Assembly: GCF_000740775.1 (NCBI RefSeq)
Contig: NZ_JFGS01000006.1
Coordinates: 1 to 64,000, forward strand
Direction of reading: 5' to 3'
DNA length: 64,000 nt
DNA from: Haematobacter missouriensis
GTDB taxonomy: Bacteria; Pseudomonadota; Alphaproteobacteria; Rhodobacterales; Rhodobacteraceae
Part shown: positions 9,419 to 18,465 of the stretch, in pieces
Position numbering within the stretch: position 1 is the first letter of the stretch
Layout: every line of letters begins with the position of its first letter
Position numbers and translations under genes: made by a program
Notes under the pieces: generated by a model
Databases searched by the model: none
What the model saw: only the letters and a program-made list of their open reading frames with translations
What the model was told of the DNA's origin: nothing

Positions 9419-10075
9419 ATGCCGCTTATCGATATCAGGAACCGTATAGCCAAGGCTGAAGCACAGGCGGGCCGCAATCCAGGATCGGTTCACCTCATAG
9501 CGGTGTCAAAGGTCCAGCCGAACGCGCGGGTTGAGGCTGTTCTGGAGGAAGGCCAGCGCCTGTTCGGAGAGAACAAGGTGCAGGAGGCCGCGAGCAAATG
9601 GCCCGATTTCCGCGCCAGATTTCCTGAAGCCGAAGTTCACCTGATCGGCCCTTTGCAGACCAACAAGGCCAAGCAGGCCGTGGAGCTGTTCGAGGCGATC
9701 CACGCCGTGGATCGTCCGAAACTGGCCCAAGTCCTTGCCGAACTCGCACAAAAGCGCGGTCAATCTCCCCGGCTGTTCATTCAGGTCAACACCGGAGAGG
9801 AGCCGCAGAAGGCCGGTTGCCTGCCTTCAGAAGCGGATGCCTTTTTCGCCGAATGCCGGGCGATGGACCTGCCTGTTATCGGGCTGATGTGCATACCGCC
9901 GGTGGCGGAGGAACCCGCCCTTCACTTTGCACTTCTGGCAAAGATCGCAGCCCGGAACGGTCTTGACGAGCTTTCCATGGGGATGAGCGATGATTTCGAG
10001 ACCGCCATCGCCCATGGTGCGACCTACGTGCGGGTCGGCTCCGCTCTCTTCGGAGCCCGCAACCCCCAGGGCTGA
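9419..10075 (+). CDS. PLP homeostasis protein, YggS/PLPBP family
   Basis: A 218-residue alanine-racemase-fold protein that binds pyridoxal phosphate but is not an enzyme in known members. The PLP lysine lies in LIAVSKVQP (Lys31). Other family marks are [47 protein letters not shown]. It buffers PLP and affects amino-acid pools. The last 52 bases overlap, tail to tail, the L,D-transpeptidase gene on the other strand. Confidence 0.9.
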   Translation: MPLIDIRNRIAKAEAQAGRNPGSVHLIAVSKVQPNARVEAVLEEGQRLFGENKVQEAASKWPDFRARFPEAEVHLIGPLQTNKAKQAVELFEAIHAVDRPKLAQVLAELAQKRGQSPRLFIQVNTGEEPQKAGCLPSEADAFFAECRAMDLPVIGLMCIPPVAEEPALHFALLAKIAARNGLDELSMGMSDDFETAIAHGATYVRVGSALFGARNPQG

Positions 10076-10572
10076 TCCTTGACACGCAGCGCCGCTCCGG
10101 GTGTCAGGCGTTTGGCCAGCCACAACAGGTTGGGGCGCGAGAGTCCGATGCACCCAGCCGTCGGCGCCCCGGGCCGTCGCCAACTGTGCAGAAAAATTGC
10201 AGACCCTCGCCCCGGCAGTGCATCGGGCCAGTTCCAATCCGTAACCAATACCAGATCATAAAGCGGATCGGGCCGCCGGAGGCTCTCATGACTCCAGTCG
10301 TGCGGCGCTGCGACGAGCTGATTGTACTCCGGGTCAGCCACATCGTCCGACCACAGGTCCCCTGGCCGGATCGGGACGGCCCAGCGAGGGAGCCGCCGCC
10401 GGTCAATCCTGTCGGGACGGTAGAGAATGGCGACGATCTCATGCCGTCCAACCGGGGTTCCGCCATCCCCCTCGCGCTTGTCGGTCACGATACCGCCCCG
10501 CCCTATGGTGCAGGGCATCAACCGGTTGCCATAGCGCAACCCGGTGGGCGTCAGGACGAGATCCCGCGTCAA
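10024..10572 (-). CDS. L,D-transpeptidase (YkuD) family protein
   Basis: A 182-residue protein with the YkuD active-site pattern: His129 followed by the nucleophile Cys141 in PTAGCIGLS. The domain catalyses L,D cross-links or attaches lipoproteins to peptidoglycan in known members. No signal peptide is visible (start [16 protein letters not shown]), unlike the longer secreted YcbB or ErfK proteins. This compact form is common in alphaproteobacteria and its localisation is unclear. It starts four bases before the end of ribA (10569-10572), which suggests cotranscription. Confidence 0.8.
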   Translation of the reverse strand: MTRDLVLTPTGLRYGNRLMPCTIGRGGIVTDKREGDGGTPVGRHEIVAILYRPDRIDRRRLPRWAVPIRPGDLWSDDVADPEYNQLVAAPHDWSHESLRRPDPLYDLVLVTDWNWPDALPGRGSAIFLHSWRRPGAPTAGCIGLSRPNLLWLAKRLTPGAALRVKDQPWGLRAPKRAEPTRT

Positions 10573-11657
10573 AGCAGATGTCCCGACTTCCGGGCCTTGG
10601 TGGCCAGATACCCCTCATTGAATGCGGTCCTGCCAACTTTCAGCGGCACACGGTCGACGACACGGATACCATTGGCCTCCATCATCCGCACCTTCGCGGG
10701 ATTGTTGGTGAGCAGCCGAACCTCAGAAAATCCAAGCCGCCGCAATAAGGCCGCGCCGATACGAAAGTCGCGTTCGTCATCCTCGAAACCCAGCCGGTGG
10801 TTGGCTTCTACGGTGTCGAAGCCCTGATCCTGAAGTGAATAGGCGCGCATCTTGTTGGCCAGACCGATCCCGCGACCCTCCTGATTGAGGTAAAGGAGCA
10901 CACCCGCCCCTTCCTCACCCATCCGCTCCAGCGCGGCATGAAGCTGCGGGCCGCAATCGCATTTCAGACTGCCCAGCACATCGCCCGTGAAACAGGCCGA
11001 ATGCAGCCGTGCCAGAACCGGCTCTGCCCGGGGCGGGCGACCTATTTCGACGGCATAGTGCTCCTCCCCTCCATCTTCCGGCCGAAAGACATGCAGACGC
11101 CCCGCTTCCGCCGCAGCCATGGGCACGCGCGCGGAAACGACGGGCAGCAGGGGCACAGACTGCCGAAGCTCCTCAGCGGCGGCCGGGGCGGAGAGAAGCG
11201 TCAACTCATTCTCCGCTGCAAAAGTTGCAGGATGATCGAGTGGCACCAGCACTGCAGACGGCAGCAGATGCGCGGATTTCGCAAGCTGGAGCGCCACACG
11301 ATGCAACTCCGCTCCGCCCGTCCGTTCCGCCAGGAGCGGCCCTTTCATCGGCACGCGGAGATCATCCGCCGGATCTGCCACGGACCGGAGCCAGCGCGCA
11401 TCCACATCGCCGGGCACGGTGATCCGGGCGAGATCATTGTCATAGGCTCGCGCCTTCAGTGTCTCCGCCCGCCAGCCAGTGATGGCGAGAACAGGGCGCC
11501 CGATCGCGCGCAGATCGCGAAGCCGCTCCTCATCCAGCGTTTCCACGGCCAGCGCCAGCGCACCTTCGGTATCGGTCATCAGAACCACGGGCAGACCCAT
11601 CCGAAGGTCCGCACGCGCCCGCGCGATCCGTTCGACGATACCGGGAATGAGACTCAT
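10569..11657 (-). CDS. ribA: GTP cyclohydrolase II with degenerate RibB-like N-terminal domain
   Basis: A 362-residue protein. The C-terminal 200 residues are RibA: zinc ligands in [10 protein letters not shown], catalytic [12 protein letters not shown], and a C-terminal [12 protein letters not shown]. It opens GTP to the first riboflavin precursor. The first 150 residues ([33 protein letters not shown]) resemble the RibB 3,4-DHBP synthase fold but lack its acidic DDEDRENEGDL active-site block, so that half is probably inactive. It is divergent from the response-regulator gene and followed by the L,D-transpeptidase gene. Confidence 0.88.
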   Translation of the reverse strand: MSLIPGIVERIARARADLRMGLPVVLMTDTEGALALAVETLDEERLRDLRAIGRPVLAITGWRAETLKARAYDNDLARITVPGDVDARWLRSVADPADDLRVPMKGPLLAERTGGAELHRVALQLAKSAHLLPSAVLVPLDHPATFAAENELTLLSAPAAAEELRQSVPLLPVVSARVPMAAAEAGRLHVFRPEDGGEEHYAVEIGRPPRAEPVLARLHSACFTGDVLGSLKCDCGPQLHAALERMGEEGAGVLLYLNQEGRGIGLANKMRAYSLQDQGFDTVEANHRLGFEDDERDFRIGAALLRRLGFSEVRLLTNNPAKVRMMEANGIRVVDRVPLKVGRTAFNEGYLATKARKSGHLL

Positions 11658-11829
11658 GAACCTGCCCCTTTCAAGACATCCTCCATCTAGGCGCTACTGC
11701 AGGAAATTGAAACATTTCCCCGCCCCGCGACACGTCGGCGTGAGGCTTTGTAGCAATTCGCCCGCTTCCCTTGCCGGACAGCATCGGGATGCCAATGTCC
11801 CCTGCACACGATACCGAGAGGAGAGAGCC

Positions 11830-12516
11830 ATGGCCAACCTGAAGAAAATTCTGCTCGTCGATGATGACGACGATCTCCGCGAGGCCCTCTCCGAACAGCT
11901 GGTCATGACCGAGGATTTCGACGTGTTCGAAGCCGAGAACGGTCAGGACGCGATGGAGAAAGTGAAGGGTGGCATTTTCGATCTGGTGATCCTCGACGTG
12001 GGCTTGCCGGATACCGACGGGCGGGAACTCTGCCGCCGGATGCGCAAGCAGGGGGTGAAATGCCCTGTTCTCATGCTGACCGGCCATGACAGCGACAGCG
12101 ACACCATTCTGGGGCTGGACGCGGGCGCGAACGATTACGTCACGAAGCCGTTCAAGTTTCCGGTCCTGCTCGCCCGCATCCGCGCGCAACTTCGCCAACA
12201 TGAGCAATCCGAGGATGCGGTGTTCCAGCTTGGCCCGTATACGTTCAAGCCCTCGATGAAGATGCTGATCGACGAGCGGGAGCGGAAGATCCGCCTGACG
12301 GAGAAGGAAACGAACATCCTGAAGTTCCTCTATCGCGCCTCGGAGGGCGTGGTGCCGCGCGATGTGCTGCTGCATGAGGTCTGGGGCTACAACGCGGGTG
12401 TCACGACCCACACACTTGAGACCCACATCTATCGCCTTCGCCAGAAGATCGAGCCTGATCCGTCGAACGCGCGGCTTCTTGTCACCGAGTCGGGCGGCTA
12501 CCGGCTGGTCGCCTGA
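11830..12516 (+). CDS. OmpR/PhoB-family response regulator (CenR-like)
   Basis: A 228-residue two-component regulator. Receiver domain: acidic cluster DDDDD at residues 11-15, phosphoacceptor Asp56 in VILDVGLP, and the conserved lysine at 106 (YVTKP). The C-terminal winged helix (LTEKETNILKFLYRASEGVV, TLETHIYRLRQKIE, GGYRLV) binds DNA. GAGAGG lies nine bases before the start. No histidine kinase gene is adjacent. It resembles the essential CenR-type envelope regulator of alphaproteobacteria, but this assignment is from memory of the family and not proven. Confidence 0.85.
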   Translation: MANLKKILLVDDDDDLREALSEQLVMTEDFDVFEAENGQDAMEKVKGGIFDLVILDVGLPDTDGRELCRRMRKQGVKCPVLMLTGHDSDSDTILGLDAGANDYVTKPFKFPVLLARIRAQLRQHEQSEDAVFQLGPYTFKPSMKMLIDERERKIRLTEKETNILKFLYRASEGVVPRDVLLHEVWGYNAGVTTHTLETHIYRLRQKIEPDPSNARLLVTESGGYRLVA

Positions 12517-12620
12517 TTTCACGCGCTATGGCGGAACCAATGTGTCTCCCGGCGCATTAGGTCCGCGAAGCCCTCCCGTATCGGGGTCAGGATACGGAAA
12601 CTCCCTGTTGGCACCTCAAA

Positions 12621-12648
12621 GGCCCGGCCCTGCGCCGGGCCCTTTTTT
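12621..12648 (+). terminator. Rho-independent terminator after the response-regulator gene
   Basis: Perfect 8-base-pair GC stem (12621-12628 with 12634-12641), a five-base loop, then six consecutive T at 12643-12648. It lies about 105 bases after the regulator stop codon and before xth, so it separates the two transcripts. Confidence 0.85.
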
Positions 12649-12711
12649 GTCCAGCTCCCTTGCCCTCCCTGCGCCCGGTTGGCATGGTCCCGCCGCCAGC
12701 CGGAGACCCCC

Positions 12712-13500
12712 ATGACCTTCACAATCGCCACCTGGAACATCAACTCCATCCGCCTTCGCGAAGGACTCGTTCAGCGCCTGTTGGCAGAGGAATCGCCTGA
12801 CATCCTGTGTCTGCAGGAATGCAAGTCGCCGGTTGAGAAAATCCCGGTCGAGCAGTTCCGCGCCCTGGGCTACACCCACATGGTCGCACGGGGGCAAAAG
12901 GGCTACAACGGCGTCGCAATCCTGTCGAAGCTACCGCTCCGCGATGCCGGCGATCGGGACTTTGCCACGCTGGGCCATGCGCGGCACGTCGCGGCAGAGC
13001 TTGAGAACGGTGTGACGATCCACAATTTCTACGTCCCAGCCGGCGGCGACATTCCCGACCGGGAGGCCAATGTGAAATTCGGCCAGAAGCTCGACTTCCT
13101 GACCGACATGACGCGGTTCTTTCAGACGGAGCGGCCACATAAGGCCATTCTCGTCGGCGATCTGAACATCGCACCGCGGGAAGACGACGTGTGGAACCAC
13201 AAGCAACTGCTGCGCATCGTCAGCCATACGCCCGTTGAAGTCGAGCATCTGGAGCAGGTGCGGGAGTCCGGGCGCTGGGTGGATGTGACGCGGCAGGACA
13301 TACCAGACGGACGACTTTACAGCTGGTGGTCCTACCGTTCCCCGGATTGGGACGCCGCAGACAAGGGGCGTCGCCTCGATCATATCTGGGCCACGCCGGA
13401 TATCGTTTCAGCCGGTCACGGAAGCCGGGTGTTGCGGGCGGCACGGGGCTGGCAGCAACCCTCCGACCACGTGCCGGTTTTCGCCACTTTCGACCTTTAG
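12712..13500 (+). CDS. xth: Exodeoxyribonuclease III (AP endonuclease)
   Basis: A 262-residue member of the EEP nuclease family. Visible motifs: ATWNINSIR near the start, metal-binding Glu36 in LQECK, GDLNIAPREDD, SWWSYR and RLDHIWAT, and the C-terminal SDHVPVFATF with the catalytic Asp-His. It repairs abasic sites and 3' blocked ends. The start at 12712 has GGAG eight bases upstream. A longer in-frame start 33 bases earlier was rejected. It converges with the YgiW-like gene at 13502. Confidence 0.92.
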   Translation: MTFTIATWNINSIRLREGLVQRLLAEESPDILCLQECKSPVEKIPVEQFRALGYTHMVARGQKGYNGVAILSKLPLRDAGDRDFATLGHARHVAAELENGVTIHNFYVPAGGDIPDREANVKFGQKLDFLTDMTRFFQTERPHKAILVGDLNIAPREDDVWNHKQLLRIVSHTPVEVEHLEQVRESGRWVDVTRQDIPDGRLYSWWSYRSPDWDAADKGRRLDHIWATPDIVSAGHGSRVLRAARGWQQPSDHVPVFATFDL

Positions 13501-13517
13501 GTTATTGCAGGTCGAAA
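13488..13517. terminator. Possible bidirectional hairpin between converging xth and YgiW-like genes
   Basis: A perfect 9-base inverted repeat, TTTCGACCT / AGGTCGAAA (13488-13496 and 13509-13517), spans both gene ends with a 12-base loop. The outer T and A runs could serve as the U-tract on either strand. The arms are part of both coding ends, so coincidence from similar C-terminal codons cannot be excluded. Confidence 0.4.
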
Positions 13518-13852
13518 GCGTTGACCTCTACCCTGCGGCGCTCCCCGCGCCCGGCTGTAGCACCGGTCAGGCGCACCTCGGTTCCGGGGGCCAGGTCGGC
13601 GCCGCGCCAAAGCGCCATGTCTATCCGCACCGGAATATCGCCGAACGCATCGCGGAAGATGAAGACATCCTCCGCATGATGGGCAATGAGCGCGCCGTTC
13701 AGGCTGACGCGCGACGCTTCGCCTGCAGACCGTACCTCCGCAACCGAAGAGATCGTGCTCCGCCCGGACGTCCCCATATACTGCGCCAACGCCGGAGCCG
13801 CGGCCGCGCCAGCGAGAACCACGAAGGCGAGGGGCATCTGCTGCATCTTCAT
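13502..13852 (-). CDS. YgiW/YdeI-family periplasmic stress-tolerance protein (BOF domain)
   Basis: A 116-residue exported protein. The signal peptide (MKMQQMPLAFVVLAGAAAAP, cleavage after ALAQ) precedes a small OB-fold (BOF) domain: VSLNGALIAHHAEDVFIFRD, VRIDMALWRGADLAPGTEVRLTG. Enterobacterial relatives contribute to peroxide, metal and antimicrobial-peptide tolerance. The molecular role is not established. The start at 13852 was chosen because AAAGG precedes it and the signal peptide begins there. An upstream ATG at 13891 is the alternative. Confidence 0.78.
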   Translation of the reverse strand: MKMQQMPLAFVVLAGAAAAPALAQYMGTSGRSTISSVAEVRSAGEASRVSLNGALIAHHAEDVFIFRDAFGDIPVRIDMALWRGADLAPGTEVRLTGATAGRGERRRVEVNAFDLQ

Positions 13853-14041
13853 GACGAGAGACCTTTCTCGGAATCGCTTGACGGTTGTCACCTATCTCGC
13901 ATTGAAACCGCAAAGGGTTTGTAACGGTTCCCGTCGAGTGCGCAGAAGTTGCGGCAAAGATACCGCGTCTCGCTTTCGCTCTTGGTGTTTCGGATCGGTC
14001 GCCTCATATAGAGGGCAACGATTTTCCAAGGGGGCACATCC

Positions 14042-14953
14042 ATGCTGGGACTGAGCGAGAAGAGCACAGCACCGCAGGCAGACGCCGAGCTGATCAAGGA
14101 CACGACCGAAGCAACCTTCATGGCCGACGTGGTGGAGGCAAGCCGGGATATTCCGGTCATCGTGGATTTCTGGGCGCCGTGGTGCGGCCCCTGCCGCCAG
14201 CTCGGCCCGGCGCTGGAAGCGGCGGTCACCGCAGCGGGCGGTCGCGTCCGCATGGTGAAGCTGAATGTTGATGAAGCTCAGACGATCTCGTCCCAGCTCC
14301 GCATTCAGTCCATCCCCACGGTCTATGCCTTCTGGCAGGGCCAGCCCGTTGACGGTTTTCAGGGTGCATTGCCCAATTCCGAAGTGAGTGCTTTCGTGGA
14401 GCGCGTCGCGGCACTGGCCGGTGACGGCGGTCTCGGAGAGGCGATCGCCGTAGCGGAGCAGATGCTGGCAGAGGGCGCGGCGGAGGACGCCGCTGAAACC
14501 TTTGCGGCCATTCTGGGCGAGGATCCGGCCAGCGCCGCCGCCATTGGCGGACTTGTTCGGGCGCGGCTTGCGCTCGGACAGGTCGAGGAAGCGGCAGCCC
14601 TGCTCGACAACCTGTCGCCGGAGCTTGCCGCGGCGCCGGAGATCGGCGCCGCCCGTGCCCAGATCGAACTTGCCCGGCAGGCCACGAATGCGGGCCCGCT
14701 GGCGGAGCTCCGCGCGCGGGTCGAGGCTGATCCAGCGGATCTTCAGGCGCGTTTCGATCTCGCCCAAGCGCTTCATGCCAGCGGCGATGTGGAGGGCGGG
14801 GTCAACGAACTTCTGGACCTGTTCCGCCGTGACCGGGAATGGAACGACGGTGCCGCCAAGGCGCAACTCTTCACCATCTTCGATGCGCTGAAACCGCAGG
14901 ATCCGATCGTGCTGAAGGGGCGCCGCCGTCTCAGCTCCATGATCTTCTCCTGA
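14042..14953 (+). CDS. Thioredoxin-TPR co-chaperone (YbbN/CnoX-like)
   Basis: A 303-residue protein. The thioredoxin domain occupies residues 20-125 with active site WCGPC (Cys48, Cys51), and a TPR-like helical part rich in alanine fills the rest (AEDAAETFAAILGEDP). In E. coli CnoX protects unfolded proteins and hands them to GroEL/DnaK. Alphaproteobacterial homologues keep the CxxC. AAGGGGG lies about eight bases upstream of the start. The Lon-substrate-domain gene follows after 15 bases, suggesting one protein-quality operon. Confidence 0.88.
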   Translation: MLGLSEKSTAPQADAELIKDTTEATFMADVVEASRDIPVIVDFWAPWCGPCRQLGPALEAAVTAAGGRVRMVKLNVDEAQTISSQLRIQSIPTVYAFWQGQPVDGFQGALPNSEVSAFVERVAALAGDGGLGEAIAVAEQMLAEGAAEDAAETFAAILGEDPASAAAIGGLVRARLALGQVEEAAALLDNLSPELAAAPEIGAARAQIELARQATNAGPLAELRARVEADPADLQARFDLAQALHASGDVEGGVNELLDLFRRDREWNDGAAKAQLFTIFDALKPQDPIVLKGRRRLSSMIFS

Positions 14954-14968
14954 CGGGCGGCGCCCGCC

Positions 14969-15601
14969 ATGGCGATGATCAAGGAAGCCGACCTGCCCGA
15001 TACGCTGCCCCTCTTTCCGTTGCCGGGGGCCCTGCTTCTGCCGCGCTCGAAGCTACCGCTGCATATCTTTGAGCCGCGCTATCTCGCGATGATGGAGGAT
15101 TGCCTGCGTACCCGCCAGCGGCTGATCGGCATGATCCAGCCCCAGCAGGAAGGAGTGTTCGCCATCGGCTGTGCAGGGCGGATCTCCTCCTTTTCTGAGA
15201 CGGAGGACGGGCGCTATCTCATCACGCTGACGGGGATCGCGCGGTTCCGTTTGCTGGAGGAAGTGCCGGGCTTCACCCCCTATCTGCGGGCCCGGGTGGA
15301 GTGGTCCGATTACCCCCGCGACATCGGCCACGCGGAGACGGATCCGTCCCTTGACCGGGAGGAGTTCCTGGACCTGCTCCACCGCTTCATGGAGTCGCAC
15401 AGCCTGTCAACCGATTGGGGCAGCCTCAAAGAGGCGGAGGACGAGATGCTGATCAACGCCCTCTCGCAACTTCTACCCCTCGAGGTGGAGGACCGGCAGG
15501 CCCTGCTGGAGGCCCCGACCCTGCCTGAACGCAGGGAAGTGCTGACAACCCTGCTCGAATATGGGCTGCGCGGCGGATCGAAAGAGGAGATTATGCAATG
15601 A
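14969..15601 (+). CDS. LON peptidase substrate-binding (LonN) domain protein
   Basis: A 210-residue stand-alone version of the N-terminal domain of Lon protease: [53 protein letters not shown]. There is no AAA+ or peptidase domain. Related proteins are found in many proteobacteria next to thioredoxin and Trm112 genes, as here. Biochemical function is unknown. The stop overlaps the Trm112 start by four bases. Confidence 0.85.
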   Translation: MAMIKEADLPDTLPLFPLPGALLLPRSKLPLHIFEPRYLAMMEDCLRTRQRLIGMIQPQQEGVFAIGCAGRISSFSETEDGRYLITLTGIARFRLLEEVPGFTPYLRARVEWSDYPRDIGHAETDPSLDREEFLDLLHRFMESHSLSTDWGSLKEAEDEMLINALSQLLPLEVEDRQALLEAPTLPERREVLTTLLEYGLRGGSKEEIMQ

Positions 15602-15804
15602 CCCCTGACCTTGCTCCCACCGAGGCAGCAGAACCCCCGTTGTTCGACCGCCGGATGCTGGAATCGCTGGTCTGCCCTGTCACCCATCAAGCCTTGTCCT
15701 ACGACGCGGAGCGGCAGGAACTGGTCTCTCGCGCGGCGAAGCTGGCATTCCCGATCCGCAGCGGCATCCCGATCATGCTGGTGAGCGAGGCGCGCTGCCT
15801 GTGA
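15598..15804 (+). CDS. Trm112-family small protein (YcaR type)
   Basis: A 68-residue protein with the Trm112 pattern [17 protein letters not shown]-like (here [17 protein letters not shown]) and [16 protein letters not shown]. The single CP motif keeps only part of the zinc site, as usual in bacterial members. Such proteins activate methyltransferases in eukaryotes and archaea. The bacterial partner is uncertain. ATGA overlap with the preceding gene indicates translational coupling. Confidence 0.85.
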   Translation: MTPDLAPTEAAEPPLFDRRMLESLVCPVTHQALSYDAERQELVSRAAKLAFPIRSGIPIMLVSEARCL

Positions 15805-15807
15805 GGT

Positions 15808-16998
15808 TCAGAGCCAGTGCGCCGCGGCTTTCCCCGCATGGCGACCGGTGGCGAAGCACGCGGTAAGGAGATACCCCCCGGTGGGTGCCTCCCAATCCAG
15901 CATCTCGCCCGCGACATAGGTGCCGGGCAGGTCACGCAGCATGAGATCCGCATCCACCGCCTCCCAGCGCACACCGCCCGCCGTAGAGATCGCCTCGTCC
16001 AGCGGACGCAGGCCACCGTGCGAGATGGGAAGATGTTTCAACAGCATCGCAAGTGCCGGAGGATCCGTTGGCAGCGGTCGGCCGAACTCTTGGATCAGCG
16101 CGATAGCCGCGGGCGATAGACGGAGCGCCTTGCGCAGGCGATTGGCAAGGCTCTCGCCCTTCCGGCCCGCGCCAAGCCGGTCCGCTGCCTGCGCTTGCGT
16201 CATGTCTGGAATCAGATCCATCAGCAGGGGCGCCCCGTCCCGGACGTCCGCAACCACGGAATAAAGCCCGCCGCCTTCCAGCCCGCGGGCAGAGATCACC
16301 ACCTCCCCCCGGCTGCGAAGCGCACCTGCCGAAAGGGCGATTCCCTTCAGCGGCGCACCGTGATGGCGTTGCATCATCGGCGACCACGGAACGATCAGCC
16401 CTGCATTCGCGGGCCTGAACGGCGCGAGCGGCACACCCCTTGCCGCCAGCCACACTGCCCATGCCCCGTCCGAGCCAAGACGAGCCCAGCTTGCCCCACC
16501 AAGCGCCAGCACCGTCACTCGGGGGGAGATCCGTCGTCTCCCCGTGGGCGCGTCAAAGGCGAAGGCCCCTTCCTCCCATCCGGTCCAAAGCCAGCGGGTA
16601 CGGATCTCCACGCCCCCTTGCCTGAGCCTCAGGAGCCAAGCGCGGAGCAGCGGAGAGGCTTTCATGACCCGCGGAAAAACCCGGCCCGTGCTACCCGTGA
16701 AAACCTGCTCCCCCAGACCCTCCGCCCAATCCATGACCTGCTCCGGCCCGAAGGCGGTGAGAATGGGGCGCAGCCTCTCCTCCACCGGTCCATAATGGGC
16801 AAGAAACGCCTCCAGCGGTTCGTTTCTGGTCAGGTTCAGGCCGGATTTCCCCGCCATCAGCAACTTGCGCGCGGGCGAGGGCTTGCCCTCCGCTACCACG
16901 ACGCGGCGACCGGCGGCAGCAAGCGCCTCCGCCGCCATCAGCCCGGCCGGCCCCGCGCCGATCACTAGCGCATCGACGGTTTCCGGCGGCTCAGCCAA
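15808..16998 (-). CDS. NAD(P)/FAD-dependent oxidoreductase, HI0933/TIGR03862 family
   Basis: A 396-residue flavoprotein. An N-terminal FAD-binding Rossmann motif (VIGAGPAGLMAAEALAAAG, residues 12-30) and the C-terminal GTYVAGEMLDWEAPTGGYLL mark the HI0933/YhiN family. Relatives bind FAD. Their physiological substrates are unknown. It overlaps the crotonase gene by eight bases, so crotonase-flavoprotein and probably the SDR gene form one minus-strand operon. It converges on the Trm112 gene with three bases between. Confidence 0.82.
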   Translation of the reverse strand: MAEPPETVDALVIGAGPAGLMAAEALAAAGRRVVVAEGKPSPARKLLMAGKSGLNLTRNEPLEAFLAHYGPVEERLRPILTAFGPEQVMDWAEGLGEQVFTGSTGRVFPRVMKASPLLRAWLLRLRQGGVEIRTRWLWTGWEEGAFAFDAPTGRRRISPRVTVLALGGASWARLGSDGAWAVWLAARGVPLAPFRPANAGLIVPWSPMMQRHHGAPLKGIALSAGALRSRGEVVISARGLEGGGLYSVVADVRDGAPLLMDLIPDMTQAQAADRLGAGRKGESLANRLRKALRLSPAAIALIQEFGRPLPTDPPALAMLLKHLPISHGGLRPLDEAISTAGGVRWEAVDADLMLRDLPGTYVAGEMLDWEAPTGGYLLTACFATGRHAGKAAAHWL

Positions 16999-17608
16999 GG
17001 AGCGCCTTGATCCCCGCGGTCACCCCTTCCTTCGCGGCAAGCGCGGCGGCGGAGAGGTCGAGCGCGGTTTCCATCAGCGCCTCACCAGGAACGAGACGGT
17101 CCACCAGCCCCCAGCGCAGTGCCTCCTCCGCTCCGATCCGCTGACCGGCAAGGAAGATCATGCGCGCCCGCGATGGGCCGACCAGCGCCGCCAGACGGCC
17201 GGGGTCCGGCGCGGGCGGGACAAAGCCGAGCCGGATCGCGGGATAGAAGAACGTTGCCTGCTGCACCGCGATCCGCAGGTCGCAGGCAAGCACCATGCCA
17301 TGCGCGCCGCCTGCCAGCGTGCCGTTCAGCGCCGCGATGGTCAGCCCCGGCACCGCTGCCACGGCGGCCGAAAGCTCCACCCAGATGGGATCGGTCGCAA
17401 GTCCCGCGCGCGCCTCGTCCAGATCGGCCCCGGCGGAAAACACCTTGCCGCTGCCCGTCAGGATCACGGCGCGGGCCTCCGCCCGGCGGGCCTCCACCAT
17501 GATCTCCACAAGCCGCACCAGCATCGCGCGGGTCAGCGCATTCGCCTTCTCCGGACGGTCAAGCGTGACGATCCACGCCCCTTCCGCCGTTTCAGTCAGA
17601 CGGATCAA
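16991..17608 (-). CDS. Crotonase-fold (enoyl-CoA hydratase/isomerase-like) protein lacking both catalytic glutamates
   Basis: A 205-residue crotonase-superfamily protein, shorter than the usual 255-265. CoA-binding and oxyanion-hole patterns are present: DRPEKANALTRAML, GKVFSAGADLDEA, NGTLAGGAHGMVLACD. The positions that carry the two hydratase glutamates are occupied otherwise: GGAHG instead of GGGCE, and YPAIRLGF instead of xPEVKLGL. Classical hydration is therefore unlikely. Thioesterase, isomerase or structural roles are open. It overlaps the SDR gene by four bases and the flavoprotein gene by eight. Confidence 0.82.
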   Translation of the reverse strand: MIRLTETAEGAWIVTLDRPEKANALTRAMLVRLVEIMVEARRAEARAVILTGSGKVFSAGADLDEARAGLATDPIWVELSAAVAAVPGLTIAALNGTLAGGAHGMVLACDLRIAVQQATFFYPAIRLGFVPPAPDPGRLAALVGPSRARMIFLAGQRIGAEEALRWGLVDRLVPGEALMETALDLSAAALAAKEGVTAGIKALLG

Positions 17609-18360
17609 GCGGAAAGCCCCAGCCTTGCGCGAAGGCCCTCGTCCCGGAGCGCGAGCTCCTCCCCCAGATGGCCGTCAGCATCCGGGCCGCACATCCACAA
17701 AAGCGCCCGCGCTGGCCATTCCGGCGGCACATGAACAGACGGATCAAGCTGGCTCACCCGGTTGATGCCGGAAGCCCGGATGCGGACCTGCATCTCCGTC
17801 CGCACGGTTCCGGGCGACAGGCCCATGATGCGGATCCCCTTCTGACGGTTCTCCAGATCGCAGGCCCGCGTGAGCATCGCCGCGCCAGCCTTTCCGGAAC
17901 AATAGGCGCTCCACCCTTCCAGCGGGTTGTGCGCGGCGCCGGAGGAGACGGTGATGATCGTGCCCGTTCCCCGCGCCAGCATCCCCGGCAGAACCGCCCG
18001 CATGCCGTTATAGACGCCGGTCAGGTTTATGGTGACGGAGGCCGCCCAATCCGCCGGATCGCTGTCCACGAGCGGGGCGATCGGGTCGACGACGCCCGCG
18101 TTGTTGATGAGGATATCGGGCGCGCCGAACACCGCCGCCAGCCGGTCCACCGCGGCGCTCACCTGTCCGAATTCGGCGACATCGCAGGGCAGCGCATGGG
18201 CATTCGACCCGAGTTCCGCCGCTAGCCCGGCAAGCTGCGCCGCGTTCCGGCCCACCAGCCCCACGCGCGCGCCCTCGGCCACGAAAAGCCGTGCCGTCGC
18301 CGCGCCGATGCCACGCCCTGCGCCGGTTATCAGCGCGATCCGCCCTTCTAGTTCCGCCAT
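17605..18360 (-). CDS. Short-chain dehydrogenase/reductase (SDR)
   Basis: A 251-residue classical SDR. NAD(P)-binding TGAGRGIG at residues 12-19, NNAGVVDP, a catalytic serine in ITVSSGAAH and the YxxxK pair in YCSGK. An arginine near the end of the second strand (VGRNAAQ) favours NADP(H). The substrate is unknown. With the overlapping crotonase gene it could handle an acyl-CoA or ketone intermediate, which is inference from context only. First gene of the SDR-crotonase-flavoprotein operon. Confidence 0.85.
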   Translation of the reverse strand: MAELEGRIALITGAGRGIGAATARLFVAEGARVGLVGRNAAQLAGLAAELGSNAHALPCDVAEFGQVSAAVDRLAAVFGAPDILINNAGVVDPIAPLVDSDPADWAASVTINLTGVYNGMRAVLPGMLARGTGTIITVSSGAAHNPLEGWSAYCSGKAGAAMLTRACDLENRQKGIRIMGLSPGTVRTEMQVRIRASGINRVSQLDPSVHVPPEWPARALLWMCGPDADGHLGEELALRDEGLRARLGLSA

Positions 18361-18465
18361 CCTGTCACCTCTCCGTCAGCACGCGTCGGGGATCGGGTGA
18401 AGGGCTTGACCTGCCTTTCTGCGCACCAGATGGTGGCCCGGCCTCCAGACGCGAAGGGTTCGACG

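Noticed and set aside
8155-9477. A 440-codon minus-strand frame under the porin
   Set aside because: Antisense shadow of a strongly biased porin gene.
11658-11829. An FMN riboswitch before ribA
   Set aside because: The 172-base gap shows none of the conserved RFN-element blocks.
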